DNA of 64,000 bases from Halarcobacter anaerophilus (GCF_006459125.1 NZ_CP041070.1:310001-374000), one strand, 5' to 3'. Numbered from the stretch's first letter, positions 28,778-38,150 are shown. A program made the numbers and translations. The notes: a model not told the origin generated them from the letters alone.

Positions 28778-30871
28778 TAAAGGTAAGGTTATTGTAAATT
28801 TCGCACCGTGGTATTTTTTTGAATCTAATTCAAAATCGGCATTACATACTGTGATTCTGCCGTCAAAATGTTTATTTATGATTTGTTCACTCATATATAA
28901 ACCGATTCCCGTTCCTTGGGATTTATGTTTTGTAGTAAAATAAGGTTCAAAGATTTTATCAATTATATCTTTGTTAATTCCTTTTGCACTGTCTTGAAAA
29001 GATATCTCGACACTGTTTTTTACTTTTTCAATATTTATTAAAATAATTCTATTCTCATCTTCCATATTTTTAAAAGTATCAATACTGTTATTTATAAGAT
29101 TTAAAAAGACTTGTATAAATTCATTTTTAAATCCTTCTATAATAACCTTTGAATCATCTCTAAGATAAGTTTTTACCGAATTAGAGTTGATTTTTAATCT
29201 TAATATATTAAATGATTCTTGAATAGCAGTAGATATTTGAAACTTCTCTTTATTATCGCTATGTTTAAAAAAGTTTCTAAAATCCTCAATGGTCTGGGAA
29301 AGATAGTTTGCAGATCTGATTATAATTCCTACTGAATCATTAAAAAAAGTGTCATCAAGAAGTCCAAACTCTTTTTTTAGTTTTATTCCCGATGCTGCTG
29401 TTGTTATGGTAGATAAAGGTTGTCTCCATTGATGTGCAATATTCTCAAGCATTTCACCCATTGATGCCATTTTTGCTTGTTGATAAAAAAGTTTTTGTTT
29501 CTCTTCAAACTCTTTTTTTAATTTTAGCTCTTCTGTTATATCTCTTATTATTGAGTATATAAGTTTTTTGTTATCAACATCTATTAATGAAGAGTAAACC
29601 TCCACATCTCTTATTTTACCGTTTGCCAGTTTATGTTTAAAATAAAAAATATTCTTCTGCTCTTTTAAAATATCTTTAAAGATATTTTCATTCTCTTTTA
29701 TATTGATATTAATATCACTACTTTTTAATTTCTTTATCTCTTCTTTTGAATAGCCGTAAAAATCAAGTGCTGCTTTGTTTGCATCGAAAATATTCATGGA
29801 TTGGGGGTCTACTACTATTTTTATTGCTCTTGAGCCTTCAAATAACTGTTTATATCTTCTTATTAATTGATTTAATGCTTTTGTTCTGTTTTTTACCTCT
29901 TTTTCCAAAGTTTTTGCATATTTTGATTTATTAAAATAGTAATATGTTGAAAAAATGGCTATTATGATTAAAGTACTTAAATATCCTATAATTCTCAAAG
30001 AGTTTTCCAAACTTTGAATCTCATTTAGAAAAATTTTATTATAGTTTTGAAATGTCAGAACATTTGCCATTTCATTGTTTTTAAAATCTTTTATTTCATA
30101 TCTTGTTATAAACTTATTAGAATTTATTTCATAGTTTTTTATATTAAGAAATTCACTCAGATTATTTTTTGTCAAATTAAGAAGCTCTTTTTTAGCATTT
30201 ATATTTGCTACATAATAATCGTCAATAAAAAGTTTGCTGAAAGGTTTTTTTATTTGCTTTTTATATTTTTTGTCAACTAAGATAAGAAAATCTATCCCTT
30301 TTTCATGAAATTTTTTTGCTATTGAATTAAATTTTGTAATTGTTTCAATTAACCCCATAAATTTTTCGCCCTCATAAATAGGAACAATACTTTTAAAACT
30401 GATATCAAAAATTCCGACACTTATTAAATTTACTATTTTGGGTTTTTTTAATAAAGGAATTAACTCTTTTCTTACGTTTAATAGATAATCTCCGCTTTTT
30501 TCAGACCAGTTTCTATATCTGCTTATACCTTTTGCATCTACAACATGAATCCAAAGGTTTCTAAAATTACTGTTTTTTTCTATTTTCATAGATATATTTT
30601 TTAAATTTTTTAACTCTTCTTTATTTTGTTTGGATAAAAGTTTATGGGATGATGCATATTCCGATATTGATATGGCAAGATTAAGAGTTGAATAGATTTT
30701 ATCTTCTATTGCTTGATCGATCAGCATTTTTACATTATTTGAAATAGTACTGAATTTATCTTTTTTTATGGAATCGACTTTAAGTTCTACAAAGTAGTTA
30801 ATAGTAAAAAAAGCAGATATTGAAATTATAGAGATAAGTAGTAGGTACTTTAAGTTGCTTTTCAAATCCAT
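28772..30871 (-). CDS. Sensor histidine kinase with double-Cache-like and PAS domains
   Basis: A 699-residue membrane kinase. The first helix is about 8-27. A long periplasmic sensor region (about 30-290, with segments like IHVVDAKGISRYRNW suggesting a Cache fold) and a second helix (about 295-315) follow. A PAS domain (about 345-460) and the kinase core come next: H-box NIAHQWRQPLS, N-box NLINNSID, G boxes QDSAKGI and GTGIGLYMS. No response regulator is adjacent. Its core closely resembles the kinase at 23538-25313, so the pair may be related by duplication. It converges with the diguanylate cyclase gene and overlaps it by 6 bp. Confidence 0.92.
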   Translation of the reverse strand: MDLKSNLKYLLLISIISISAFFTINYFVELKVDSIKKDKFSTISNNVKMLIDQAIEDKIYSTLNLAISISEYASSHKLLSKQNKEELKNLKNISMKIEKNSNFRNLWIHVVDAKGISRYRNWSEKSGDYLLNVRKELIPLLKKPKIVNLISVGIFDISFKSIVPIYEGEKFMGLIETITKFNSIAKKFHEKGIDFLILVDKKYKKQIKKPFSKLFIDDYYVANINAKKELLNLTKNNLSEFLNIKNYEINSNKFITRYEIKDFKNNEMANVLTFQNYNKIFLNEIQSLENSLRIIGYLSTLIIIAIFSTYYYFNKSKYAKTLEKEVKNRTKALNQLIRRYKQLFEGSRAIKIVVDPQSMNIFDANKAALDFYGYSKEEIKKLKSSDININIKENENIFKDILKEQKNIFYFKHKLANGKIRDVEVYSSLIDVDNKKLIYSIIRDITEELKLKKEFEEKQKLFYQQAKMASMGEMLENIAHQWRQPLSTITTAASGIKLKKEFGLLDDTFFNDSVGIIIRSANYLSQTIEDFRNFFKHSDNKEKFQISTAIQESFNILRLKINSNSVKTYLRDDSKVIIEGFKNEFIQVFLNLINNSIDTFKNMEDENRIILINIEKVKNSVEISFQDSAKGINKDIIDKIFEPYFTTKHKSQGTGIGLYMSEQIINKHFDGRITVCNADFELDSKKYHGAKFTITLPLS

Positions 30872-30929
30872 AGTTTTGTTTTTCTAAAGTTCTATTTAAT
30901 AATAGTCACGAAGAGATTAAATAGATAGA

Positions 30930-30960
30930 TAAAAAGTATATTATTTTAAAATAATATACT
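30930..30960 (-). terminator. Terminator embedded in the stop of the BamB-like gene
   Basis: A perfect 26-bp palindrome (30935-30960, two 13-base arms) includes the stop codon at 30941-30943. On the minus strand it is followed by TTTT. The stem is AT-only apart from one G-C pair, so the T tract matters. Confidence 0.65.
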
Positions 30961-31915
30961 CATCATCATAATAGATTGTATCTCCTAATGCAATAACTTT
31001 TTTTTCATTATCAAAAGAGAAATCGTAAATAGTATCTGTTTTAAAATCATCAGAGATATTGATTAAATAACCTTGAGACTCCAAAGCATATAATGAAGTT
31101 CCGTATGCAAGTGCATAAACTTTTGCAAATTTATATTTTTTTCTATTTATAATATTTAAAGAGATATCGGTTTTAATAATTTGCCCGTCTATTGTAGCTA
31201 TATAAATATAGTTATCTTTTGAAATTATATCTCTAACTCTATAATCTTTTAAGTTAAGTACACCGTCTCCCACAGAGATTACTTTATTTGCTGTTGCCGC
31301 AACTAAAGTGTCGTTAATTACATCTAAGAAAATAATATTGTTAAATTGACCGTCCGCATCAACAACAATATTTCTGATAACTTTGTTATTCTCATTTGCA
31401 ACAACCGTAATTTTCCCGTCTAAAGTAGGAAATAAAATAATATTACTCATAAAATAAGGGTTTGCAATTCTAGTATCATTTACATATGAGTGAGGATAAT
31501 ACTCTTTTAGAAGAATTTTACTTGAAGCTAGATCATACAATTGAATTGAGTTATCTGAAAAAAGCATAGCAAGTTTATTCTCTTTTACCGAAGCAGCAAC
31601 TACAACTCCTCCTACTTTGATAACTTTTTTATCAAGCATTACGCTATCTTTATAATTAGAAGTAATTACTTTATCGTCACTGATATTTAAAAATTTATAC
31701 CCTTCAGGAATTTTAAATTTTGAAACGCCTCTTTTTGTTATTATCTCTTTGCTATCTAAAGTAGCACCGTCTCTGTTCATATAAACAATATCACCCTCTA
31801 AGTAGGCTTTTGTATTATCATAGTCTCCCGCAGTATTTTCAGGCTCGAAATACTCTTTGCTAGAACAACCAGCAAAGATAACCAGTAGTGGAAGTAAGAA
31901 AAATAGTTGTTTCAT
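30941..31915 (-). CDS. BamB-like beta-propeller lipoprotein
   Basis: A 324-residue lipoprotein. Residues 1-17 form a lipoprotein signal with lipobox FAGC (Cys17). The rest is built of repeated beta strands (e.g. DGKITVVANENN, DGQIIKTDISLN) in the PQQ/WD-like propeller style of BamB. It lies 9 bp downstream of a YfgM-like gene, and yfgM-bamB is also the E. coli order, which supports an outer-membrane protein assembly role. Sequence likeness alone is weak, so BamB is an inference from fold and order. Another envelope propeller role is possible. Confidence 0.6.
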   Translation of the reverse strand: MKQLFFLLPLLVIFAGCSSKEYFEPENTAGDYDNTKAYLEGDIVYMNRDGATLDSKEIITKRGVSKFKIPEGYKFLNISDDKVITSNYKDSVMLDKKVIKVGGVVVAASVKENKLAMLFSDNSIQLYDLASSKILLKEYYPHSYVNDTRIANPYFMSNIILFPTLDGKITVVANENNKVIRNIVVDADGQFNNIIFLDVINDTLVAATANKVISVGDGVLNLKDYRVRDIISKDNYIYIATIDGQIIKTDISLNIINRKKYKFAKVYALAYGTSLYALESQGYLINISDDFKTDTIYDFSFDNEKKVIALGDTIYYDDEYIILK

Positions 31916-31924
31916 ATTATCCCT

Positions 31925-32506
31925 TTATTTTGTTGCTAAATAGTGTTTAAGTACGTTAACTAAATCATTAACTTTTGAATCAGCAGGAATCAACTTCAAG
32001 GTTGCTTTTGCATCTTCATATTTGCCGTTTTGTGTCTGTATTAAAGCTTTGTTAAAAATTGCAAACTCTTTTAGTAAAAAATCGTTTTGCATTGAAACTT
32101 CATTGAGTTTTTCAATATTTTTCTCTTTTAATGCTTTTTCATATTCAGTAATCTCTTTTAAAAACTTGATATCAACTTGAACTGTTTTACCTTCATCTTT
32201 TGCATTTAAATATTGTGCTATTTCATAAAGTTTTTCATCTTTTTGTTTTAAAGTCTCCAAAGCAGCACTATCTTTAGGATTTTGTAAAACTTTATTAAGA
32301 GCAATGTTGGCTTCAAGTTTATTTGATGCATTAACAGACTTGCTTATATAAAAACCTATAACTAAAGCAATCAAAACAACTATTACAGTGATAATTATAA
32401 TTTTATTCTTGTTGTAAAATCTCTCTACTTTTACAAAACTTTCGAGAAATTTCTCTTCACTGTTTAATTCCTCTTTTACATAATCTACATTATCTTTTAG
32501 ACTCAT
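31925..32506 (-). CDS. YfgM-like membrane-anchored TPR protein
   Basis: A 193-residue protein with a short cytoplasmic N-terminus, one helix at about 34-53 (IIIITVIVVLIALVIGFYI) and a helical C-terminal region with TPR character (FNKALIQTQNGKYEDAKATL). Size, topology and the downstream BamB-like gene match YfgM, which in E. coli joins the SecYEG translocon to periplasmic chaperones. AAGAAGG precedes ATG. The pair is divergent from the protease gene at 32618. Confidence 0.65.
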   Translation of the reverse strand: MSLKDNVDYVKEELNSEEKFLESFVKVERFYNKNKIIIITVIVVLIALVIGFYISKSVNASNKLEANIALNKVLQNPKDSAALETLKQKDEKLYEIAQYLNAKDEGKTVQVDIKFLKEITEYEKALKEKNIEKLNEVSMQNDFLLKEFAIFNKALIQTQNGKYEDAKATLKLIPADSKVNDLVNVLKHYLATK

Positions 32507-32580
32507 TCAAAACCTTCTTGAAAAATTAGACAATATCATACTAAAAAAATTATAAAACCTTACTTTTATATAAAATCTTA

Positions 32581-32586
32581 TATAAT
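32581..32586 (+). promoter_or_regulatory. -10 box upstream of ctp protease gene
   Basis: A consensus TATAAT 31 bp before the ATG at 32618, with AAAAGG RBS at 32606-32611 between them. An earlier ATG at 32613 is out of frame and meets a stop at once. Confidence 0.55.
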
Positions 32587-32617
32587 TCAAGCTCTTATAA
32601 TAAATAAAAGGTATGAA

Positions 32618-33916
32618 ATGAAAAAATTGAATAAGTTTTTTTTGATAGCATCTTTTTTGCTTGTTTTATCACAATCTGTAATCGCAAAAGAGGAGGCTAA
32701 AGAGAGTAATCAAAGTAGATTTGAATCTTTGTCAAAACTTACTCAAGTTATAGGCACAGTTGAAAAATATTATGTGGATGATATAAAGCTTGAAGAGATT
32801 GTAGACAAGGCTTTAAAAGGTTTAATGCAAGAGTTGGATGCCCATTCGACTTATCTTGATAAAAAATCTTCAAAAGAGATGAGTATTCAAACAAGCGGAG
32901 AATTCGGCGGTTTAGGTATAACTGTAGGAATGAGAGATGCGGCATTGACGGTAATTTCACCTATTGATGATACTCCGGCAGATAAAGCAGGTGTTGAACC
33001 AGGAGATATAATCCTAAAAATAGATGATAAATCGACTCTTAATATGACGCTAGACGAAGCTGTGTCTTTGATGAGAGGAAAACCAAAAACAAAAATAGCT
33101 TTAACTGTTGTTAGAGAAGGTGAAAACAAACCTATAAAAATTGATATTGTAAGAGATATTATAAAAATCAAATCTGTTTTTGCAAAAAATATTGAAAATG
33201 AAGATTTGCTTTATATCAGAGTAGCAAGTTTTGATAAAAATGTTACAACTACAATGAGAAAAGAGATAAAAGCTAACCCTAAAACCAAAGGGATAATTTT
33301 AGATTTAAGAAATAATCCGGGCGGACTTTTAACTCAGGCAATAGGAGCAGTAGATCTTTTTGTAGATAACGGAGTTATTGTTTCTCAAAAAGGTAGAGAT
33401 GTAACAGATGAAGAAAAATTTAATGCAAAACCTTCAACTACGGTAACAAAAGTGCCTGTTGTTGTTCTTGTAAACGGTGGTTCGGCATCAGCTTCTGAAA
33501 TTGTAAGCGGAGCTTTACAAGATCATAAAAGAGCAATTATCGTTGGAGAAAAAACTTTTGGTAAAGGTTCTGTTCAAGCAATCTTACCTATAACACAAGA
33601 CAGATCTGAAAATATAAAATTGACAGTTGCAAAATATTATCTTCCAAGCGGAAGAACTATACAAGCAACAGGAATTACTCCGGATGTTCTTGCTTATGCG
33701 GGAGAAGCTGTAAAAGAGAAAAACTCTGAATTTAAAATTAAAGAGGCAGACTTAAAAAAACATTTGGAAGTTGAATTAAAAAAAGATAACGGTAGTAAAG
33801 AAGTAAAAGAAAAAGAGGAAGAAGATAGTAAAGTTCTGACAAAAGAGGATATCTCAAAAGATAACCAGTTAACTGTCGGAATAGGTATCTTAAAAAGTTT
33901 AATAATTATAAAATAA
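32618..33916 (+). CDS. ctpA: C-terminal processing protease (S41 family, Ctp)
   Basis: A 432-residue periplasmic serine protease that trims envelope proteins. A signal peptide occupies about 1-23 (ending VIA). The PDZ domain is about 95-175 (GGLGITVG, GVEPGDIILKID). The S41 core contains GGSASASE and TFGKGSVQ. By spacing, Ser291, Lys316 and Gln320 form the usual Ser-Lys-Gln set. The C-terminal 70 residues are charged and lysine/glutamate rich. Length matches bacterial CtpA/B (about 440). It may pair functionally with the NlpC/P60 peptidoglycan enzymes seen later, but that is conjecture. Confidence 0.94.
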   Translation: MKKLNKFFLIASFLLVLSQSVIAKEEAKESNQSRFESLSKLTQVIGTVEKYYVDDIKLEEIVDKALKGLMQELDAHSTYLDKKSSKEMSIQTSGEFGGLGITVGMRDAALTVISPIDDTPADKAGVEPGDIILKIDDKSTLNMTLDEAVSLMRGKPKTKIALTVVREGENKPIKIDIVRDIIKIKSVFAKNIENEDLLYIRVASFDKNVTTTMRKEIKANPKTKGIILDLRNNPGGLLTQAIGAVDLFVDNGVIVSQKGRDVTDEEKFNAKPSTTVTKVPVVVLVNGGSASASEIVSGALQDHKRAIIVGEKTFGKGSVQAILPITQDRSENIKLTVAKYYLPSGRTIQATGITPDVLAYAGEAVKEKNSEFKIKEADLKKHLEVELKKDNGSKEVKEKEEEDSKVLTKEDISKDNQLTVGIGILKSLIIIK

Positions 33917-33942
33917 GAATAATTTCAAAAGGAAAAATAAAA

Positions 33943-34896
33943 ATGAAAATCAGTGATATTGTAGAGCTTGGTCTTTGGCCGAAATCAAAAAAAACTACAT
34001 CACAAAAAGGTATTTCTGAATTAGAAGAGTTAGGTTATAATCTATTTTATATAGGTAAAAATGCCGATTTATACACTTGCCCGGGAGAAGAAGCAAAAGT
34101 TTTATTAGTAAGAACAGATCGTTGTTCTGTATTTGATATTCCTTTAAATTTAGAGATTGAAGGGAAAGGTATTTTACAAACTGCAATCTCTAACAGCGGT
34201 GCAAAATTTGCAAAAGAGTCTGGAATTAGAACAGCTATTTTATCACAAAACGTAGATGAAAAATTAAAAATATATCCAAGATGCCAGCTTATGGAACTAT
34301 GTAAACCTTTAGAAGCCGAAATTGACGGAGATATTGTTCAATTTGAGCTGATTTTTAGAAACTATCTTACAGGTTCACTGTTTGAAGCATGTCAAAACGG
34401 TAAAGACCCTTATGGTTTAGAACTATCTTCAAATCTTTCTCAATGGCATAAATTTGAGACACCTATTTTTACGCCTACCACAAAAGGGCTTAAAGACGAA
34501 CCTTTAAATTCTGCAAAAGTGAGAGAAACTTTTCCCGAAATCGTATCAAGTCTTGAAAAACTCTTTAAAGATTTTACTAAATATGCTCATGATAACGGCA
34601 TTGTAGTAGTTGATACTAAATTTGAGATTTTTGTTAATTCAAAAGGAGAGTGGGTTTTAGGAGATGAAGTATTAACTCCTGAAAGTTCAAGATTTATATC
34701 TCTTGAAAATTTTGAAGCGGGAAATTATATCTCAATGGATAAACAAATTCTTAGAAATTTTGCTAAGAAAAACAGCTGGAAAGAGAAAGCAAAAGATTTG
34801 AAACCAGGTCAAAAATTAGATGTAGAAGTACCTGCTTCTATTAAAGATGAGATTTTAAACGGGTACAGTACAATAAAAGAGAGATTAAGTAAATAG
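33943..34896 (+). CDS. purC: Phosphoribosylaminoimidazole-succinocarboxamide synthase
   Basis: A 317-residue enzyme ligating aspartate to CAIR in step 8 of purine synthesis. SAICAR-synthetase segments are visible: KVLLVRTDRCSVFDI, the RNYLTGSL substrate loop, DTKFEIFV and GDEVLTPESSRF. It is longer than E. coli PurC (237), closer to the eukaryote-like long bacterial form. RBS AAAGGAAAAA precedes ATG. It is the first of three purine genes here, but purS has its own promoter. Confidence 0.93.
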   Translation: MKISDIVELGLWPKSKKTTSQKGISELEELGYNLFYIGKNADLYTCPGEEAKVLLVRTDRCSVFDIPLNLEIEGKGILQTAISNSGAKFAKESGIRTAILSQNVDEKLKIYPRCQLMELCKPLEAEIDGDIVQFELIFRNYLTGSLFEACQNGKDPYGLELSSNLSQWHKFETPIFTPTTKGLKDEPLNSAKVRETFPEIVSSLEKLFKDFTKYAHDNGIVVVDTKFEIFVNSKGEWVLGDEVLTPESSRFISLENFEAGNYISMDKQILRNFAKKNSWKEKAKDLKPGQKLDVEVPASIKDEILNGYSTIKERLSK

Positions 34897-34925
34897 GCTA
34901 AGAAAGGAAATCCTTTTTTAACCTA
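34894..34925 (+). terminator. Hairpin after purC
   Basis: The stop codon of purC opens an imperfect inverted repeat (34894-34908 against 34911-34925; 14 of 15 positions pair, one as G-T), followed by ATTTTAAT. The core AAAGGA/TCCTTT carries six T residues in its right arm. It probably ends purC transcripts before the purS promoter. Confidence 0.55.
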
Positions 34926-34947
34926 ATTTTAATAAGGCAAATTTAGA

Positions 34948-34953
34948 TATAAT
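34948..34953 (+). promoter_or_regulatory. -10 box of purS-purQ
   Basis: TATAAT 26 bp before the purS ATG. GAGG at 34970-34973 serves as RBS. Confidence 0.6.
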
Positions 34954-34979
34954 CGCAAAAATATAAATTGAGGTAATAA

Positions 34980-35225
34980 ATGAAAGCAATCGTAAATGTA
35001 GCATTAAAACAAGGTGTACTAGATGATCAAGGTAAAGCAACTCATCATGCTTTAGATACATTAGGATTTAAAGATGTAGTAAAAGATGTAAGAATCGGTA
35101 AACAAATAATTATGGAATTGAATGCTTTAAATGAAGAAGAGGCAAAAGAAGAGGTTACAAAAATGTGTGAAAAACTTCTTGCTAATACTGTAATTGAAGA
35201 TTACCAAATTGAAATTGTAGGTTAA
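34980..35225 (+). CDS. purS: FGAM synthase subunit PurS
   Basis: An 81-residue small subunit of the three-part phosphoribosylformylglycinamidine synthase. It channels ammonia between PurQ and PurL. The opening KAIVNVALKQGVLDDQGKA and the centre VKDVRIGKQI are family hallmarks, and the size is right. purQ follows 4 bp later. purL, the third subunit, is not in the window. Confidence 0.95.
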   Translation: MKAIVNVALKQGVLDDQGKATHHALDTLGFKDVVKDVRIGKQIIMELNALNEEEAKEEVTKMCEKLLANTVIEDYQIEIVG

Positions 35226-35229
35226 TATT

Positions 35230-35901
35230 ATGAACGTAACTGTATTACAATTTCCAGGTACAAATTGTGAGTATGATACTAAATACGCTTTTGAAAAACT
35301 AGGATGTGATGTGTCGATTATTTGGCATAAAGAGAAAGAACTTCCTGAAAATACGGAACTTTTAGTAATTCCCGGAGGATTCTCATACGGTGATTATTTA
35401 AGAAGCGGAGCAATTGCAAGATTTGCAAATATAATGGATTCTGTTCAAAAGTATGCCGCTAAGGGAGGAAAAATTTTAGGAATTTGTAACGGTTTTCAAA
35501 TTCTTTTAGAAGCAGGACTTCTTCCAGGAGCTATGAAAAGAAACAGCACTTTGAATTTTATCTCAAAATTTAATCACTTAAAAGTAATAAACAATGATAA
35601 TATCTTTTTATCAAAATTAAAAAAAGATCAAATTATAAATATACCCGTTGCTCATCAAGACGGTAACTATTATATAGATAATGAGGGTTTAAAAGAGCTT
35701 GAAGAGAATAATCAAATTATTTTAAGATATTGTGATGAAAAGGGAAAAGAAGAGAGCATAAACGGTTCAGTATCTTTTATAGCAGGAATTTGTAATAAAG
35801 AGAAAAATGTTTTTGGACTTATGCCTCACCCTGAAAGAGCAATGGAAGATCTTTTGGGTTGTGCTGACGGAGAACTTATGTTAAAAGGGTTTTTGAAATA
35901 G
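35230..35901 (+). CDS. purQ: FGAM synthase glutaminase subunit PurQ
   Basis: A 223-residue class I glutamine amidotransferase supplying ammonia for FGAM synthesis. The nucleophile elbow GICNGFQIL holds the catalytic Cys. The catalytic His and Glu are in LMPHPERAME. VTVLQFPGTNCEYDT at the N-terminus is typical. Its stop TAG shares a base with the GTG start of the next gene, so the two are probably coupled. Confidence 0.95.
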   Translation: MNVTVLQFPGTNCEYDTKYAFEKLGCDVSIIWHKEKELPENTELLVIPGGFSYGDYLRSGAIARFANIMDSVQKYAAKGGKILGICNGFQILLEAGLLPGAMKRNSTLNFISKFNHLKVINNDNIFLSKLKKDQIINIPVAHQDGNYYIDNEGLKELEENNQIILRYCDEKGKEESINGSVSFIAGICNKEKNVFGLMPHPERAMEDLLGCADGELMLKGFLK

Positions 35902-37061
35902 TGAAAAAAGTATTAGCACTTCTTCTTGTTTTTTGTATATCTTTGTTTGCAAATGAATTTGTAAAAGAGGAGAGTTCCGCTTTTGCAGCTTCAAGTAATC
36001 AAGAAGATGTGTCGATTCCTACGGCAAATACACCGAATATTCCCAAAAATCTCTATCTTAATTATTTAAAATACCCTAAACATATTTATAAAAATCAACG
36101 TTTTGAAATTGAAGTAAAAGCTTTAATTACAAGATCAAATTTCGATTCAATTAAAACCGAATTTTCCGATGATATAAATATGACTCCTCTAAATGCTGAA
36201 GAATCATGGGTAAAATCATCGGATAATAGAAATACATATATAAATAAGTTTTATTTTAAAGCATATGAAGAAAATTTTAAAATGCCTAAAATTACAGTTT
36301 TTTTATATGACGGTGATAATTTGGTCGAAGCAAGAAGTTTAGAACCTCTTGAAATGACTTTTTCCGAGATTGCAAAAGGGGATGAAAGATTTTCAAACGT
36401 AATTGCAAAAAATCTTACTTTATTAGGATCAAAATCCAAACAATATACAAATAAAGAGGCTTTAACCATTTTAGACATAAATGCTTTTGAATCAAATTTG
36501 GAAGATTTCTATCTAAAAGGTATTGAAGATCAAGGCTTTACGGTAATTGAAGATGAATATCCGAATCAGCATATTATATATTATGCAGTAATCCCGATTC
36601 ATAAAAAAAATATCATATTTGACTACTATAATACAGATAAAAAAAGATTAGAAAAAATTGAAGTTCCTGTTGTCTTTACCGAAGAATTGGTAAGTACGCA
36701 AACAGATCTAAATCCAAACAACTCAAGTTTTGAGTTTTATAAAAAAATTATAGTAGCGGTTCTTGCTATGTTTTTCTTAATTTTGTTTATTTGGAAAAGA
36801 AAATATTATATTTTAATTCTATTTTTGATTTTTACAATAGTTTTTGTATTTTCTGCTATTCCTAACAAAACAGTTAGACTAAAAGCAAACAGTGTTATCT
36901 ACATATTGCCGACTAAAAATTCAACTATCTTTAAAAAAGTTCCAAGCGATATGATTGTTGAAGATATGAAAGAGAGAAGCGGATTTATAAAAATTATGTT
37001 TAAAAGCGGCGAAAACAATTTTATTGGATGGGTGAAAAAAGAAGATGTTATCAAGAATTAG
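35901..37061 (+). CDS. Exported protein with a membrane helix and C-terminal SH3-like domain
   Basis: A 386-residue protein. The signal peptide is about 1-17 (ALLLVFCISLFA). A beta-rich periplasmic part, about 40-265, follows with the feel of BatD/BACON-type domains (FEIEVKALITRSNFDSI). Two close helices lie at about 278-315, and the last 65 residues look like a bacterial SH3 domain (VRLKANSVIYILP ... GWVKKEDVI). The GTG start overlaps the purQ stop by one base. The plsC-like gene begins 17 bp before its end. I do not recognise a named family; a periplasmic scaffold role is a guess. Confidence 0.75.
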   Translation: MKKVLALLLVFCISLFANEFVKEESSAFAASSNQEDVSIPTANTPNIPKNLYLNYLKYPKHIYKNQRFEIEVKALITRSNFDSIKTEFSDDINMTPLNAEESWVKSSDNRNTYINKFYFKAYEENFKMPKITVFLYDGDNLVEARSLEPLEMTFSEIAKGDERFSNVIAKNLTLLGSKSKQYTNKEALTILDINAFESNLEDFYLKGIEDQGFTVIEDEYPNQHIIYYAVIPIHKKNIIFDYYNTDKKRLEKIEVPVVFTEELVSTQTDLNPNNSSFEFYKKIIVAVLAMFFLILFIWKRKYYILILFLIFTIVFVFSAIPNKTVRLKANSVIYILPTKNSTIFKKVPSDMIVEDMKERSGFIKIMFKSGENNFIGWVKKEDVIKN

Positions 37062-37725
37062 AGGTTTTGTAGTTTTAATACAATTTTCAATTACGGTTGG
37101 AATTGTAATCGTTCTAATGTATACTTTTAGGAATCATACCCATAAAGTAATAAAAGGTTGGATGAAAATTCAAATGTTTCTTCTTGGAATAAAATTAGAA
37201 CAAGAGGGTAAACTTGATACGACTTGCGATATGGTGATATTAAATCATCAAAGTCTGTTGGATATTATCGTAATGGAGTATATTCATCCAAGAAATTTAG
37301 CATGGATAGCAAAAAAAGAGATTACCGATCTTGTTTTTTTCGGACATATAATAAAAGCTCCTAGAATGATATCTGTTGACAGAGAAGACAAAGCAGGTAT
37401 TATTGCTTTATTAAAAGATTGTAAAGATAGATTAAGTAAAGGCAGACCAATAGCAATGTTCCCGGAAGGTACAAGAAGTACAGGCAAAAAGATGCTTAAG
37501 TTTAAACCCGGTGCTAAAATGATTGCAAATAAATTTAATCTAAAAGTTCAACCTGCAATAATCATAAATACAAAAAATATTTTAGATTCAAAAAGTTTGA
37601 AACAGACTCCGGGAAGAGTAAAAGTAATATATTTAGATCCGGTTCAAGCAGATAAAAAAAGTGATTGGTTTGAAAAATTAGAAGAAGATATGAATGCCGT
37701 TTATAACAAAGAAATGGAGAAATAA
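37045..37725 (+). CDS. plsC: 1-acyl-sn-glycerol-3-phosphate acyltransferase
   Basis: A 226-residue inner-membrane acyltransferase making phosphatidic acid from lysophosphatidate. The catalytic H-x4-D is NHQSLLD (His68, Asp73), and the glycerophosphate-binding FPEGTRS is at 139-145. One membrane helix at about 9-26. It overlaps the SH3 gene's 3' end by 17 bp and its stop overlaps the crcB start (TAATG). Length is usual for PlsC (about 240). Confidence 0.93.
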   Translation: MLSRIRGFVVLIQFSITVGIVIVLMYTFRNHTHKVIKGWMKIQMFLLGIKLEQEGKLDTTCDMVILNHQSLLDIIVMEYIHPRNLAWIAKKEITDLVFFGHIIKAPRMISVDREDKAGIIALLKDCKDRLSKGRPIAMFPEGTRSTGKKMLKFKPGAKMIANKFNLKVQPAIIINTKNILDSKSLKQTPGRVKVIYLDPVQADKKSDWFEKLEEDMNAVYNKEMEK

Positions 37726-38111
37726 TGGCTATCTCATGGCAAACTCTTCTAGCCATTGGAACAGGTGGATTTTTAGGAGCAATATCAAGAGCATATGCAA
37801 TTCATTTTGCAAATAAACATGTTCCTTTAGAGTTTCCTGTTGGAGTATTGCTTGTAAATGTTATAGGAAGTTTTGTTATTGGAATATTATTTGCCGTTTT
37901 TGCACATTTTACTTTTAGTGAATCAATAAAAGCTTTTTTAACAACAGGATTTCTAGGGGCATTAACAACTTACTCAACTTTTGCTATTGAGAGTTTCTTC
38001 CTTTTACAAAATTCAATTTTTCTAGGTATTACTAATATGGTTTTAAATCTTTTTGGAACTATTTTAGCAGCAGCTAGCGGATATAAACTAATACATTTTT
38101 TTCTTAAGTAA
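37725..38111 (+). CDS. crcB: Fluoride exporter CrcB/FluC
   Basis: A 128-residue four-helix membrane protein that works as a dual-topology dimer fluoride channel. The signatures GGFLGAISRAY near the N-terminus, LLVNVIGSFVIG and GFLGALTTYSTF are present. The ATG overlaps the plsC stop (TAATG) and GGAG precedes it. No fluoride riboswitch was seen, as expected for an internal operon position. Confidence 0.95.
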   Translation: MAISWQTLLAIGTGGFLGAISRAYAIHFANKHVPLEFPVGVLLVNVIGSFVIGILFAVFAHFTFSESIKAFLTTGFLGALTTYSTFAIESFFLLQNSIFLGITNMVLNLFGTILAAASGYKLIHFFLK

Positions 38112-38123
38112 AGAGTGCAAATA

Positions 38124-38150
38124 ACTTAATTTGATTTAAGTCATTTTTTT
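38124..38150 (+). terminator. Weak terminator after crcB
   Basis: ACTTAA (38124-38129) pairs with TTAAGT (38136-38141) over 6 bp, followed by CA and a run of seven T. A short stem but a good T tract. Confidence 0.45.
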
